Source of the DNA: Tenrec ecaudatus
Taxonomy: Eukaryota > Chordata > Mammalia > Afrosoricida > Tenrecidae
Length of the DNA: 64,000 nt
Direction: 5' to 3'
Assembly: GCF_050624435.1 (NCBI RefSeq)
Contig: NC_134542.1
Location: 112,761,677 to 112,825,676 of the forward strand
Positions within the stretch are counted from its first letter, which is position 1. Each line of letters starts with the position of its first letter. Positions 23,741 to 35,425 of this stretch are shown in pieces. The translations under genes and the position numbers were made by a program. The notes below the pieces were generated by a model, which saw only the letters and a program-made list of their open reading frames with translations, ran no database searches and was not told the origin of the DNA.

Positions 23741-24050
23741 GTTTTGCATCTTTTTGCTTCAGCTTCTTAAACTATGCTTTTGCTTTCCTGCCATCCTTTC
23801 CCCTCCTGTGTGTTGGCCTGGCTAATTCCCATGTATTCATGTTGTGGCTTCTATATAACTTGCATGGAGAAGGCTGCATTTAGTGCTGAGGTTAAATTAG
23901 AATTTTCTGTTCTATCCTCTCATGGCATCTGGTAGATTTTCTTCATAACATCTATCATAGTCAATCAGTAAATGATTCTTTTCTTAGTGAGCCATAAGGC
24001 ACAGTGTGAGATGGTTTTTGTTCATTGCTGCGGCATCTAGCACAAACCTA

Positions 24051-24599
24051 CCATATATATTCGAATATAAGCCAACCCGAGTATAAGCCGAGGCACCTAA
24101 TTATTACCTGGGATACCAAAAAAAAATGATTGACTTGAGTATAAGCCTAGGGTGGAAAATGCAGAAGCTATTGGTGAGTTTCAATAATCAAAACAAATGA
24201 AAATAAAATTACTAAAAATTGAGACATCAGTGGTGAAATATATTTAAATATCTATATTAAATAAAATAAATAAAAGGACAAGTCATTTAACATTAGTAAA
24301 CCAGCACAGTAAGTGGAAAATAGGTTCAACAAAAACAATAAGGTATCAACAATGATACTTTAAGAGTACTATTCCCTGAGCTCAATCAGCAACCAAGCTA
24401 AAATGTAAAGAGCTAAAAATCCCTCAAAACTGGATTCCTCATCATCATCCATATCCCAAATGCAGATATTCAGCTGGTGTGAGGTCATCATAGATGATGT
24501 CCTTGCTGGGGTACCACTGACCTGTGTATAAGCTGAGCCCCAGTTTTTCAGCACACGTTTTTGTGCTGAAAAACTCGGCTTATACACGAGTATATATGG
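24051..24599. mobile_element. 549-bp inverted-repeat DNA transposon (Tigger/pogo-like, non-autonomous)
   Basis: Both ends read inward as CCATATATA followed by TCG and then TATAAGCC, about 23 bp with three differences. The element is flanked by TA on each side (24049-24050 and 24600-24601), the target of Tc1/mariner-superfamily transposons. Near the right end a 12-bp perfect hairpin (24543-24554 with 24563-24574, 8-nt loop) abuts the terminal repeat. An antisense frame contains an acidic DDDEESSFEGF stretch like the C-terminal tail of some pogo/Tigger transposases, suggesting derivation from one. No catalytic domain is present. Confidence 0.75.
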
Positions 24600-24601
24600 T
24601 A

Positions 24602-25184
24602 TTTTACAACTTATATTCAATAAAATAATTACCCATTGAATTACTTTTTACAACTTCCAAATAAGTAAATTAATCCATTAGATGTTTAGGGTAATAATTC
24701 ATGTTTTCATAGGTAGTTGTAGGAAACAGGTCTGCTAACAAGCACTTTCAATACATACTAGCACTTGTTGTTATTAGTGCATGTCTTTACCTTTCAAGTG
24801 AATTTATGTTCCTACCAAATACAAAAAGGAAACTTCGATCAAAATAATCAAAGCAGCAGTTCAACTGAGATATGGCTAAAACGATCCCATAGACTTCATT
24901 TTTCCTTTGTTGAAATATGTGATTGTAAAATTATTAATTGTAGCAATAGAAAATGATTAATTATACCAATAAGCACACTTCTGCAGTAATTCTTTCTCCC
25001 TCTGTGAGAGGAGATGGAATATAAAATGTGTGTCGTACTAGGAGGGAGCTAAGGAACCTGGAAACAAGAAAATTAATGAAAGGTATGGACAGCCTTCAAT
25101 GTCTGCAATGATCAGGGGTTGAAGACCTAGCAGGCTGGCCAAAAGATTAAACTAAGACAAAGGAGTGGAAATGACATAGATGTA
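24602..25184. other. Unassigned AT-rich sequence
   Basis: No gene or family recognised. Confidence 0.5.
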
Positions 25185-25385
25185 GGTTCAATTCAATGGA
25201 TTCTGATAGCACAGTGCTTTAAGTCTCAGTGGCTGAGTCAAATGTTGGCCATTAGAACCCACAAGAGACTCTGAGGGTGGAAGGCCTGGCAATCAGCTCC
25301 CAATAGGATGACAGTCTGGGGAACCCAATGGAACTCAGACACTATGATTAAAAGCCAACTTCGCAGCACAACCACTACCATCATT
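25185..25385 (+). repeat. Diverged AfroSINE-related SINE
   Basis: The head has CAATGGATTCTGATAGCACA, shared with 22266, and the body has GGAAGGCCTGGCAATC. The tail is poorly conserved. Confidence 0.5.
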
Positions 25386-27175
25386 TAAATTCAATTAAAA
25401 AAGCGTTTTGTTTTGTTTTTTTTTCCTTCTCACCATCCTGTGATGCTTGTTCTACAATGAAAGTTTCCTGAATTGGGACACTCACCCCCACCCCCAGCCC
25501 CGCCGCCGAGTCAGAGATGCTGTAGAAGGGATTTCTATTCATCATTGGGCAGCCTGTATAAATGCTCCTCCTTGGAGTGGGATTCAAGAAGGGAGTCAGC
25601 TAGGGATCTGCTTAAGACCTGCATGTCCAGCTATGCATTCCAAATCTGCTGGAAGGTCTTTTGATAGTTGACAAATTTAGGTTGTTGCTATCTGAATTAA
25701 ATCAACTCTTCTCCAGATAACTAATTCTCAATGTCTTTGAGTGATGAATGAATAAACAAATTAAGGCATATTAAAACAAGGAACGTAAAGGAACATATGT
25801 ATACAGGAAAATGCATGACATTTTAAAAAGTTAGCTATTTTATGATTAATTGCTAATAGTTGAGATGAGCACTGCATTTCTTATCTAGTTAAGTTGCCAA
25901 CATTCATTTGTGATGAGACGATTTATGCTTTCTAATGGAATTGCTAACTTGGCGCTCAGCTGTAGCTTGAGGATTTAGTAATCTGATATTCTATCTTCTT
26001 TATGTTGGCTTTCTGTATCTCAGAGAAGAGACGGGAATTGACTTCAAGTAGAATAGTGAGTAATTATTGTAAGTTTTTGTTAGAATTAGCCCACATTGTA
26101 GACTTTGTTTAACCTTTAGCAGATGTTTAGTCTCTAATGGATATAAAGAGTCTTTTACATTCATTTTTTATTATCACGTCTAATTCATCTTAACACTATT
26201 GAATTACACTTATGGCCTTTATTTCACATACTTTATCTGTTAGTTTGTGATAGAACCTAACTTTACATTAATATTCATTACAGGATTCATTCAATTTCTC
26301 TGGATTGCGATACCATTTAAATCTCTGAATCTCCAACCATTTTTCTTGATGAAAAGTTCCATTTCATTTGAGTGGGGGTCCCTTTCCTCCTCAGTTAGCA
26401 TGCAAGGGAGCTGTAGGAAGCCTCCCCAGGAACCAAAGGAAGACTCTCCTGCATGGAATACGTGGTTTGACCAGGCGCTCCTTCCTTCAGGAAACCCACT
26501 GTGTTAACAGGGTAATTGAGCATTTGGAGGGTCTCTGGGGCCGGAATATCAGGGAGTAGCTAGGCCCTCAGACCATGGTGAAGGTCACCCTCACCACTGC
26601 TCTCTGATACCTGACGGGACATTAGGTTAAAAACGTCTGGAACAAATGGTCCAATCCTCTGACCACAGACTCTTTCTGAGACCTTAGATACTGCTCACTC
26701 TTGGGCTCACTGCCAGGCTCTTATAGTTATTACCTGTTTTTCAGTCCCATATCCACCCGCCCTAAATAAAACTGAACGATGTGCTATTGGGTCTAGCATC
26801 ATCAGCAAGACTGGACCAGGGTTTGGGCTGGTTCATACCTGTTCAACCACAAGGGTTCATCACACATACACCCACATATTACGAATCAGAACCTGCATTT
26901 TAACAAGATTCACCAGGCGATTCTCACATGTGCATATGAAGGGGGTCAAAGCGGGAATGACCCATTGCAAAGCAGTAATTGGACCGTTGTAATCTATACA
27001 GTTTTCACTGAATACCGTTCAGCAGCAGATCAGCAAGCCTTCCTTCCCCCATTCTTCTTCAGGAAGTTGCTGAAAGGGGTTCAGTATCATAGCAGCCTAT
27101 AAACCTCTGCAGACACATGGTGATAACTGCACATGAAGTCCATTCACTGAGAATCCAACGGGTCTCTTGCATTTG
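25386..27175. other. Unassigned single-copy-looking sequence
   Basis: About 1.8 kb without recognisable repeat or exon. The largest open frames (60-90 codons) show no domain. A small T-run lies near 25411-25422. Confidence 0.5.
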
Positions 27176-27179
27176 GTGT

Positions 27180-27370
27180 GTGGTACCATTGAGTCCATTC
27201 TGACTCATAGTGATTCTATATGATTCTATATGATTCTATATGACAGAGTAGGATCGCCCTAGGTGTAGATCACCAGGTACTTTCTTCCTCAGATCAGCTG
27301 GTGGTTTTGAACTAATAACCTTCAGATTAGCAGCTGGGCATTTTAACGATAACATCACAATTCCTGTCTA
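27180..27370 (-). repeat. AfroSINE with 10-bp tandem triplication
   Basis: Antisense tail GAGTCCATTCTGACTCATAG is followed by three copies of GATTCTATAT (27213-27242), then GGTGGTTTTGAACTAATAAC at the head side. The triplication is inside the tail region. Confidence 0.85.
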
Positions 27371-27374
27371 CCCC

Positions 27375-27575
27375 ACCCCCATCCGCTATCAGTCAATTCC
27401 AACTCATAGTGATCCTACAGAGCAGAGAATTGCTTCAGAGATTTCCAAATCTGTACATCTTTACAGAAGCAGACTGCTTCATCTTTCTCTTCCTTTGAGT
27501 TCCTGGTGTGTTTGAATCACTAACCTTTCTGTTAGCTGCCCAGTGCTTAACCACCGCGCTGCCAAGCTCCAGTCC
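27375..27575 (-). repeat. AfroSINE
   Basis: Contains CAATTCCAACTCATAGTGAT, TTTACAGAAGCAGACTGC and GCTTAACCACCGCGCTGCC (antisense tRNA-like head). It abuts copies on both sides in the same orientation. Confidence 0.88.
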
Positions 27576-27584
27576 CTGGTATGA

Positions 27585-27785
27585 AAACCAAAATCAAAAC
27601 CAAAACCAAAACCAACTCATTGCTGTTGCGTCAATGCTGACTCATTGTGACCCCTGTGGGTTTCTATTTGGGGGAGTAGAAAGCCCAGTCTTTCTCCCTC
27701 CCTCAGAGCTCCTGGTGGTTTCCAACTGTCCACCATGCGCTCATAGCCCAAAGGTAGCCACGACACCACCAGAGCTTTCAGGAAG
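27585..27785 (-). repeat. AfroSINE with (AAAACC)n tail
   Basis: The 3' tail in antisense is an AAAACC repeat (27585-27613). It is followed by GCTGACTCATTGTGACCCC, GGGGGAGTAGAAAGCCCAG and GACACCACCAGAGCTTTC. Third member of a head-to-tail run. Confidence 0.88.
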
Positions 27786-28034
27786 TGAAAATTTTACCAC
27801 TGGCTCTTGTAAATGTACTGAAAAATTATCCACCCAGGGAATTTTCCAGAAGCAAAAGCAACACAAATTCTGGTCTCTTCTTTGAGATTTACGAACCTGT
27901 CCTACAGACAGCCTGCCCTTTGATTCTTTTCTCTCAAAGCTGTTTTGGGTTCCATCCTCACGCACCGTTGATTTGATTGAGCGTAATTCTTCTCGAACAG
28001 ATTGGGAGTTTTTGAAAAGCCATTTACACTGTCC

Positions 28035-28240
28035 AAGAAGCCCTGATGGGGCAGAAGGTTTAGTCTTGGACTCCTACCTGAAAAATTGGCGGTTAAAAGT
28101 CACCAGCTTCCGCTTGAAAGAAAGACGAGGCTGTCTGCTCCGGTAAAGAGGTACAGTCTCGGAAACCCTCTGGCGCAGTTCCACTCGGTCCCCTGTGTAC
28201 TCCCGGGAGCCTGCATCAACTCAGTGACAGTGAGTTTGAA
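28035..28240 (+). repeat. AfroSINE
   Basis: Contains AAGCCCTGATGGGGCAGAAG (head), AAAGACGAGGCTGTCTGCTC (body), TACAGTCTCGGAAACCC and CAGTGACAGTGAGTTTG (tail). Confidence 0.88.
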
Positions 28241-30240
28241 TTTCGCTTATATTGCTCAGATGACGAAGATTGAAGATAGCCTAAATCTTATTTCCTTTTT
28301 ATATGTATTCTTGAAAAATAGTCTCTATTTTTGGTTAACTTTTTAAGCTTTAGTTTTCATTCTGCTACACGTTTTTTTTTTTTTAATGGTTGTGAATTAG
28401 TAGCTATGTCAACTACAGGGCTGTGTTTTTACCCTCTTAGAAGGGCTGTATCCAATACATCAATGTGCTAGTTCCCAATGCCAGACTCAATAAGCACTAA
28501 TTAAATCAATTGCCGATCAAGCCCCACCTCTTCCCCCCACCCCCACCGCACACACATTATTTTGAATCTATGGTGTTGAAGAGAGGGCTATACTGTCAGT
28601 TTCACTAGGACTTGCACGAAAGCAACGACTCCCTGCGCCAGTGCATGTATGAACATGTGTCCCTGCACGGATGATTATGAATGAGTATGCAAACACTCTC
28701 TCTATTATATATGTATATATATAGCCATTTCCCAAGAGCTTTATTTGCACATAATTCACATATTATGCAAATGCAATTGAACAGCGCAATTGTCCAATCA
28801 CATCAAGGGCAATTGAACAATCACCACCATATCTATCTTAGAGTTCCCCCAACCCCACCCCGGGGGTCACCTGACCTTCCAACTGAGCTGTGCAATCATT
28901 CTCAGTTCTAGTGCTCCCTCCCTCCTCCTGCCTTCACTCTGCACTTCTGAAATCCTCCTTCCCTCCTCATTGCTTGTCCCCCACCCCTGCATTGCTCTCT
29001 AACACCTTGTAACATTTATTATCATGGTACATCCATTCCTTCTTTTTAATTTTCTTTTAAGCAAAAGGGATGAAATTTAGTGGAGCCCACACAGGAAACC
29101 CTAGAGGGGCCCAGTATACCCTACTGTGTAGGCATGCCCAGCAAAAGGTCACACCATTCACTGTACCCTCATAGCCCAGAGGGATTCCCGTTGAGCCGAG
29201 CCCCAAAGCCCCAGGACTGGCTGGGGGTGGGGACCCATTCCTCCTTATATATATTTTAAAAGACCTCAAATTAATTTTACATTCTCCATGAGATGTATAT
29301 TAACCTGAACTTGAAATACTAAATACAACTGTTGGGTAAGTAAAACCTTGCTCAGCAGTTGCAATGTTTTAATAAGTATTTAACTGCTGTTCTGGAAAGA
29401 AGTATGGATGTTGAGAACTTATTCTATTCACGGTCTACCTCAAATTCTAATGTAGGGACTTTGCCTCCCCCACCCCACCCCCAACAATCAATTCATTGTC
29501 CTTAATTGTATCTTAGTTTTTTTTTTCAGCCTCATTGCTGTGATGGGGTATTTTATACATGTGGCTAAGAGTGGTGTGGACGTGTGTGTGTTTGGGGGAG
29601 ACAGTGAACAAGGACAATGTCCGTTGAAATACTAAGGATCTTGAGTACTGATGGTAACAACAGGTGATCACCACCTAAGCTGGGAAATTTCCTGGAGACT
29701 AATGGTCTGAGAAAGACAGCTGAGTGCAAAGACTTTTCACCTGCAAGAAGGACTTTCACCTGCAAAAAAGAACAAGGAACTGAACACACTGTTTCAGCTC
29801 CCATTAATAGGGAAAATACCTCTTGTGTTGTTTCTTCATGAATCTGTCCCTCATTCTTGGCCTCCAGACCTGCATGTACAGATCCTCTCTCCAGGGACTT
29901 TCCAGCGCACTCCCCAGAGACTATCCAATCCATTCACTCAACCTGGTTTCTCTCCCTCTTTTTCCTTTGACATTTTCCATTCATTAAATGAGATCATTTC
30001 TTCCCTTATTCTGCATGTTCCTTACCTTGGGAGCTCTCCCTCAACCGAGCATGTTTTTCTTAATGGACTTCTTTTGAAAACTAAAACAGGCAAGATAAGG
30101 CTGTGTACATATAGTGTCCTTCTTTCTCCTCTAAAATCATAGTAATAAAAGGAGAAATTTGCTAAATTTAACACACCCAAAATATGGACTGGTCACACAG
30201 CAATGGAAATACACAGCTTTCTCCATGGCCTACTCTTTTG
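28241..30240. other. Mostly unassigned sequence
   Basis: Includes a T-run (28371-28384), a TATA-rich patch near 28705-28722, and text near 28735-28900 reminiscent of antisense ancient L1 (ATAATTCACATATTATGCAA). No supported exon or RNA gene. Confidence 0.45.
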
Positions 30241-30242
30241 CA

Positions 30243-30365
30243 ATTAAAAAATCATTTTATTGGGGGCTCACACAACTCTTATCACAGTCCATCCATCCAT
30301 CCATGGGTCAAGTACATTTGTTCATTTTTGCAATCGTTGATCATTTCCAAGAAGCTGGTGCTGAG
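30243..30365 (-). repeat. Short L1 3' end (copy G)
   Basis: Antisense terminus: A-rich, then TCATTTTATTGGGGGCTCAC and ATCACAGTCCATCCATCC. Only about 120 bp of 3' UTR remain, so it is strongly 5' truncated. Confidence 0.8.
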
Positions 30366-33180
30366 GACAGTGATCCCATGGTCAATAGAATGAGATCCTA
30401 CTTCGTCCTGTGTCATCTTCATGGTCACTGTCATCCTTGAGTCACTTGTAGCCACTGTGTGTTTTAAGTACCTTCAAGCCTAAGAGACTCATCTGTTAAT
30501 AGAGCCATGGTCTAAGATCAGACGTACTAGCCAGGCCTTCCTTCCTAGTTTGTCTTGACTTGGGAACTGCTGAAATCGGTCCACCATGAATGACTATCCT
30601 GGTAGTGAAATAAAGGTGACCAAGAAAAAAAAGGAAGAGACAGTAATATTCACAGTTCAGCTAGAAGGCATCAGTGTTTCCAGAACTAAAATAAAATGAA
30701 ACCCATTACACATGCCCACACCGTAATCCAAATGTACACTCACCTACCTCCTTCTTCTCACCCTCTCATCAAGAATGATGACGGAGGAGTCCCACCTGAG
30801 CCAGCCCCATTCCAAAGCCACACAGATGGCCACCGAAAAGAGCACAATCAGTTCCATGTGTCTGTTTGTGGGGACAGAAACAGCTTTGTGATGCCGAGGG
30901 CCATGACCTCAGAGCTGCTAGCCCGTAGTGAAAACAAAGTTTACTAAAAGCAAACAATGCAGACTGCACTCTCAGGGCGGACCCTGTGTGAGGAATGACA
31001 ATTTGGCAAGGATCCAATCAGAGTCATTGGGGGAGGGGTGGTCTTGCATAATGCTAAGGAAAAGCAGTTACTTAAATGGTATCTTCTTTATTTTTATTGC
31101 TTTTTTTTTTTGGCTTTTTCTTTCTGTTAATACTTCTTTATTGTGTTCTCTCACATCCTGATCCAATCCTTTAACTTTCATGCCCTTCTCCTCTCTGGAC
31201 TCCATCTCTGCCTCTGCTCCTCCTCTCGATCAGTCAGTCCTTAAATTGATCACCTCACTGGGACCAACACCAACTCTGTAATTTACTTACCTGTGTTCTA
31301 ACCACACCTAATAGCACAGCACTGGATGTACGGCTACATCCTGTGAACCGGGTGGAGAGCTTGTGGCTCACGAATGCATCCGTTTCTGGAAGATCGGCAA
31401 GTGTTTTCCAGAGAATGTGACTCATTTTATTTTATTTTGTCAATTCACTGCAGAACGTTAGCATGGGTCTCAGCATGAATTTTTATGAGAACAGGAAGGG
31501 GACAGTGTGCAGGGTGTATTCAATCGCAGGCATTTGTGTTCATATGAGAGTCTCTTCAATTGACTCTCAAATGTTCATTTCTGGCACATAGACTATATTA
31601 AACAACAAGAGCAAAGGAAGCCTTTCCACACAAAAGACTTACAATTGTCATGGATGTCATGGGATTCTGTTTCATTTTCCCCTTTAAGAATTCTCTTTTC
31701 TTTTTCTTTTTTTCTTTCCTCTGACCCCAAACCATTTTATTAGCCTTATAATTCCTCACTTTTTAATTTCAGGAAAATTTTTTTCATTTTTATGCTTTAC
31801 TTTCATAGTTATCTATCTATCTATATAAATATATACATTTTAATTAAATGTTATGAAAATGTCATACTTGGCATTATAGGGTTAGGAGCTATTTCAGACA
31901 TGATATCACTCATAGTTCAATAATACCATTTTTCTTTATTTTTGTAACCTTTATTTTGTGACCTTTCTATTAAGAGCTTTTAAAGTGAGACTGCTTTGTA
32001 GGCCATAAACCAAAGCATGCTTTTATTTATGTACTTTATTGTTCTCCATTTTTATTGTTGTTATGTATATGCTGGCTTCTGAAATATAATGTAGGTAAGC
32101 AATGAATTCATTTCTGTAATTTTTATTCAATGCAGAGAATAAGAGAAATTTTCATCAAGTAATTAATATAGTAGAGATAGAAAATGATATATTTAGGATG
32201 TACAGGAGATATAATGTGATTAATAGCATCATAATTGTAATATAATTTACTCAGCATTATTTGACAAGATATGAGTTTTTAAGTGAAAAATAAAGTTAAC
32301 TGTATTTTAAAGGTTTATATCCTTATTTCTGCCTGTAGTCAAGATTCAATTGTAAATCTCAGATAGTTTGCTTTATAGTCACAGTGGTAGAATAATGGGA
32401 TAAGTTCATTTTGCATGAATAATGATTTCTATCTAAATGAAAGAAAGATGACATTTCTGACATGAAATTACCCATGTCCACTAAAATGTAATCTATGAGG
32501 ATCAACCAGCTAAGAGGCCTCGGTGTTATTTTTAAAAATTCTTTAACTTTACATTTATCTTTCAGTAAATATTTTAGAGCTACAAATAAAATAGAAACTT
32601 TGTGCATTTTAATATGGTCTTTATAGGCCAAAACCAAATATGAGGATATATTCCCTTGTGAAATTCTTATGAATTTTATTTTCTTGGTGTTTTTGAACAA
32701 ACAAACACAAGAACTAGTCAATGACACTTAAAGTATGATATTACTCAGTTTTAGAGCTTTCTTATAATTCAAATAAAGGCTTAAGAAAATGAATTCTGAG
32801 TTTTCACTTCTTTCTTTAGGGGAAATTTCAGACTTTTAGTAATTGAGCACAGAAAATGCTGTGGAGTTTTAGGATTCTTTAATGTATCTGGATGACAGTC
32901 TATGACCATGTGGTAGAAGTGTATGTAAGGAACTTCAGATTGGGGACCTGTGGTTGATAGCGCCGTGACTCTGCAGTGGTGCAATGGCCGGTCAGTCATC
33001 TGAGAATCCAAGTCTAGTCCTGGTGCCCTGAAGAGAATAATCTTAATTTTCAATGTGTGAATTCTTCATCTGTAAAATTATATTTTTCTCTCTATTATCT
33101 AACTCAATAAAAGGTTATTGGAATAAAATTAATTTATAAATGTGAGTTTCAAAAAGTTTTAAAATGAAATATTAATAAAG
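30366..33180. other. Unassigned, partly AT-rich sequence
   Basis: About 2.8 kb without recognised repeats. Content is AT-rich from about 31680 with a short (ATCT)n at 31806. A longer minus-strand open frame (32359-32727, 122 codons) shows no domain. No gene called. Confidence 0.5.
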
Positions 33181-33184
33181 CATA

Positions 33185-33515
33185 TACAACTATTATTAGG
33201 CACTGTTAAGTCAATTCTGATGCAACGCAACCTTATGTACAACAGAATGGAACACTGCCTGCCTCTACAACATCTTCACAATTGTTATGTTTGGGTCCAA
33301 TGTTGGATTGAGGCCATGGTTGGAGCCCACTGAGCCCATTGTTGGAGCCATTGGGTCAATCCATCTTGTCAAGGGTCTCCTTCTGTTTTGCTGCCCTTCT
33401 ACTTTACCAAGCATTTGGCTTTTCCAGGGGCTGGTCTCTCCTGATAACAAAATATGAGAGAAGAAGTCTTGCCATTCTTGCTTCTAAGGGACATTCTGGA
33501 TATACGTCTTCTGGC
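33185..33515 (-). pseudogene. RTE LINE 3' fragment
   Basis: Antisense RTE tail and C-terminus. The minus strand encodes a block like MLGKVEGQQNRRRPLTRWID (about 33350-33410), the conserved C-terminal phrase of the family. Upstream reading stops near 33510. Confidence 0.82.
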
Positions 33516-33519
33516 TGTA

Positions 33520-33694
33520 AGAGCCCTGGTGGTGTAATGAGTATGCATTGTCTGCTAACTACAAGGTCAGTAGTTCAAAACCACCAGTTTCTCCACAAGA
33601 GATTGTTGAGACTTTATACTCTTGTAAAGAGTCACTCTCAGAAAGCCACAGTCAGTTCTATCCTGTCCTATAAGGTCAGAATCAACTCGATGGC

Positions 33695-33696
<2 letters not shown>
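33520..33696 (+). repeat. AfroSINE
   Basis: GAGCCCTGGTGGTGTAATGA (head), AAGGTCAGTAGTTCAAAACC (box B side), then GGTCAGAATCAACTCGATGG (RTE-like tail). Joined directly to the RTE fragment and to a (TG)n tract. Confidence 0.93.

Positions 33697-33751
<55 letters not shown>
33697..33751. repeat. (TG)n microsatellite
   Basis: About 27 uninterrupted TG units directly after the AfroSINE tail. Confidence 0.97.
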
Positions 33752-33752
<1 letters not shown>

Positions 33753-34139
33753 CTTCAATCCACTAGGCAGAGAAATTCCTTCTGTCCCTCTAAGGATAGA
33801 TACTAATTAGCATGAGGATATCATTTGCTAAACTCTTGCTGTGGGTTGATTACAAATACCAAAGCCATTTGATTGAGAAACCCTTGCTCTAATTGAAAAA
33901 AAATCATTGAACAATTCCTATATTCTAGGAGTGATACTGGTTACTTTGCACTGATTGTAGTTTTCAAAGTAACCTGTGTGAAATGCTTTGTGCCCCAGTT
34001 CTTTCATGGACATAGAAGAATTCTACTTTCTCACCTTCTTTAATATGCAATATAATCATGTGACTTGTTTGGGGCATCAGCACTTGGCTAGATGTGTCAT
34101 TTCTGGGTAAAAGCTCTAAGAGTGAGTATGTGATTTCGC
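33752..34139. other. Unassigned sequence
   Basis: No family or gene recognised. Confidence 0.5.
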
Positions 34140-34292
34140 ATCACTTAACCATTTATTGAGTTGGTTCTGATTCATGGTAACTCCATGTGTTACTGCGGAA
34201 AATTGCTCCCCATGGTTTTCTGAGGCATAATCTTTGTACAGAAATCGATGAACTTCCAGCTTTGAGTTAGTAGTTGAATACAAACATATACT
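34140..34292 (-). repeat. AfroSINE, partial
   Basis: GAGTTGGTTCTGATTCATGG (antisense tail), TGGTTTTCTGAGGC and ACTTCCAGCTTTGAGTTAGT. The head end is lost. Confidence 0.75.
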
Positions 34293-34770
34293 CTGTTATT
34301 CCTTTCTGGCAATTTTGGAAGAATGTCTGAAAGTCAGGATTTTGAGATACAGAACATCAAAACAAACAAAACCAGAAAGTATTCCTAAATGTTGATACCT
34401 GCTATTTCAGTGTGAATTGGAAAGGAAGAGCTGGAAGGTCTTCGATGTGGAACTCCACCACTCTTCCCGCTCTTTGTGCTAGGTGATTTTAATTTTTAAA
34501 AGAACAATTTTATTGTTGTAAAACTATAAGATAATTACATTTGCCAATCCAACCTCCAAAGAATGCATCTATTGTGAATTCTGTGAAGATTTACAGAGAA
34601 AATCATCAGTTTTACATTCAAAAGTCATACATTTTGTTTTATCCCATTGATTGTAATCCCCTCAATGTTTCATCATTTATTTCATAATCTCCTTCTTTCC
34701 TCACCTTTCTGAGCATTGTCTGTACACAAATGCTGTGCCTTTGATCTCAAATGGTCAGCTCTCCTAAGGT
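34293..34770. other. Unassigned sequence
   Basis: No clear family. ACAATTTTATTGTTG near 34504 could be an antisense LINE end, unsupported. Confidence 0.4.
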
Positions 34771-34774
34771 GTTT

Positions 34775-35425
34775 ATGTTATTGTTGTTGGATGACGTTGG
34801 GTTGAGTCAGCTCCAATCAGAGGGACCCCGTGGACAACAGAAGGAAACACTGCCCAACCCTGTGCCTCTCACACGTGGTCTTAGGCTGGAGCCTATTGTT
34901 GCAGCCACTTTGTCACTCCATGTCCTTGAGACCATTCCTTGTTTCCAGACCCCACTACTTTATCAAGCATGATGTCCTTCTCCAGGGACTGGTCTCTCAT
35001 GACACGTATCCAAAATACTTGAGGCAAATGGACTCTCAGCATCCTTGCCTCTAAGGAGCAGTCTGGCAGTACTTCTTCCAAGCGAAATTTGTTGGTTCTT
35101 TTAGCAGTCCATGATACTTTCAATATTCATTTCCAGAAGCACGATTCAAATGCATCAATTCTTCATTGATTTTTCTTTCTGTGCCCAACTCTCACATGCA
35201 TATGAAACAATTAAAAATACTATGGCATGGGTCAGGCACACCTTAACCCCCAAAGTAACATCCTTGTTTGGTAACCCTTTAAAAAGGTCTCTTGAAGCTG
35301 ACTTACCCATTCCAATGTGTCCTTTGATCTCTTGCCTACTGATTACATGAGTATTGATTGTGAATTCAAGCAAGATGAAGTCTTTAGTAACTTCAATGTT
35401 TTCTCTATACCTCATTAGCGGTCCT
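34775..35425 (-). pseudogene. RTE LINE 3' half fragment
   Basis: Antisense RTE. The 3' end lies near 34775 (GTTGTTGGATGACGTTGGG). The C-terminal text follows (GATGTCCTTCTCCAGGGACTG at 34971 and GGTTCTTTTAGCAGTCCATG at 35094). CTCACATGCATATGAAAC is at 35190. Minus-strand frames keep short stretches such as TAKRTNKF and YACESWAQ, typical of this family. Dead by stops. Confidence 0.85.

Noticed and set aside
33520..33600. tRNA-like sequence in AfroSINE heads
   Set aside because: Box A and B resemblance reflects the tRNA origin of the SINE. The cloverleaf is not complete and the context is that of a SINE, so no tRNA gene is called.
33339..33806. 155-codon plus-strand frame with Cys-Val repeats
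   Set aside because: It crosses an antisense RTE fragment, an AfroSINE and a (TG)n tract; the Cys-Val run is just the microsatellite.
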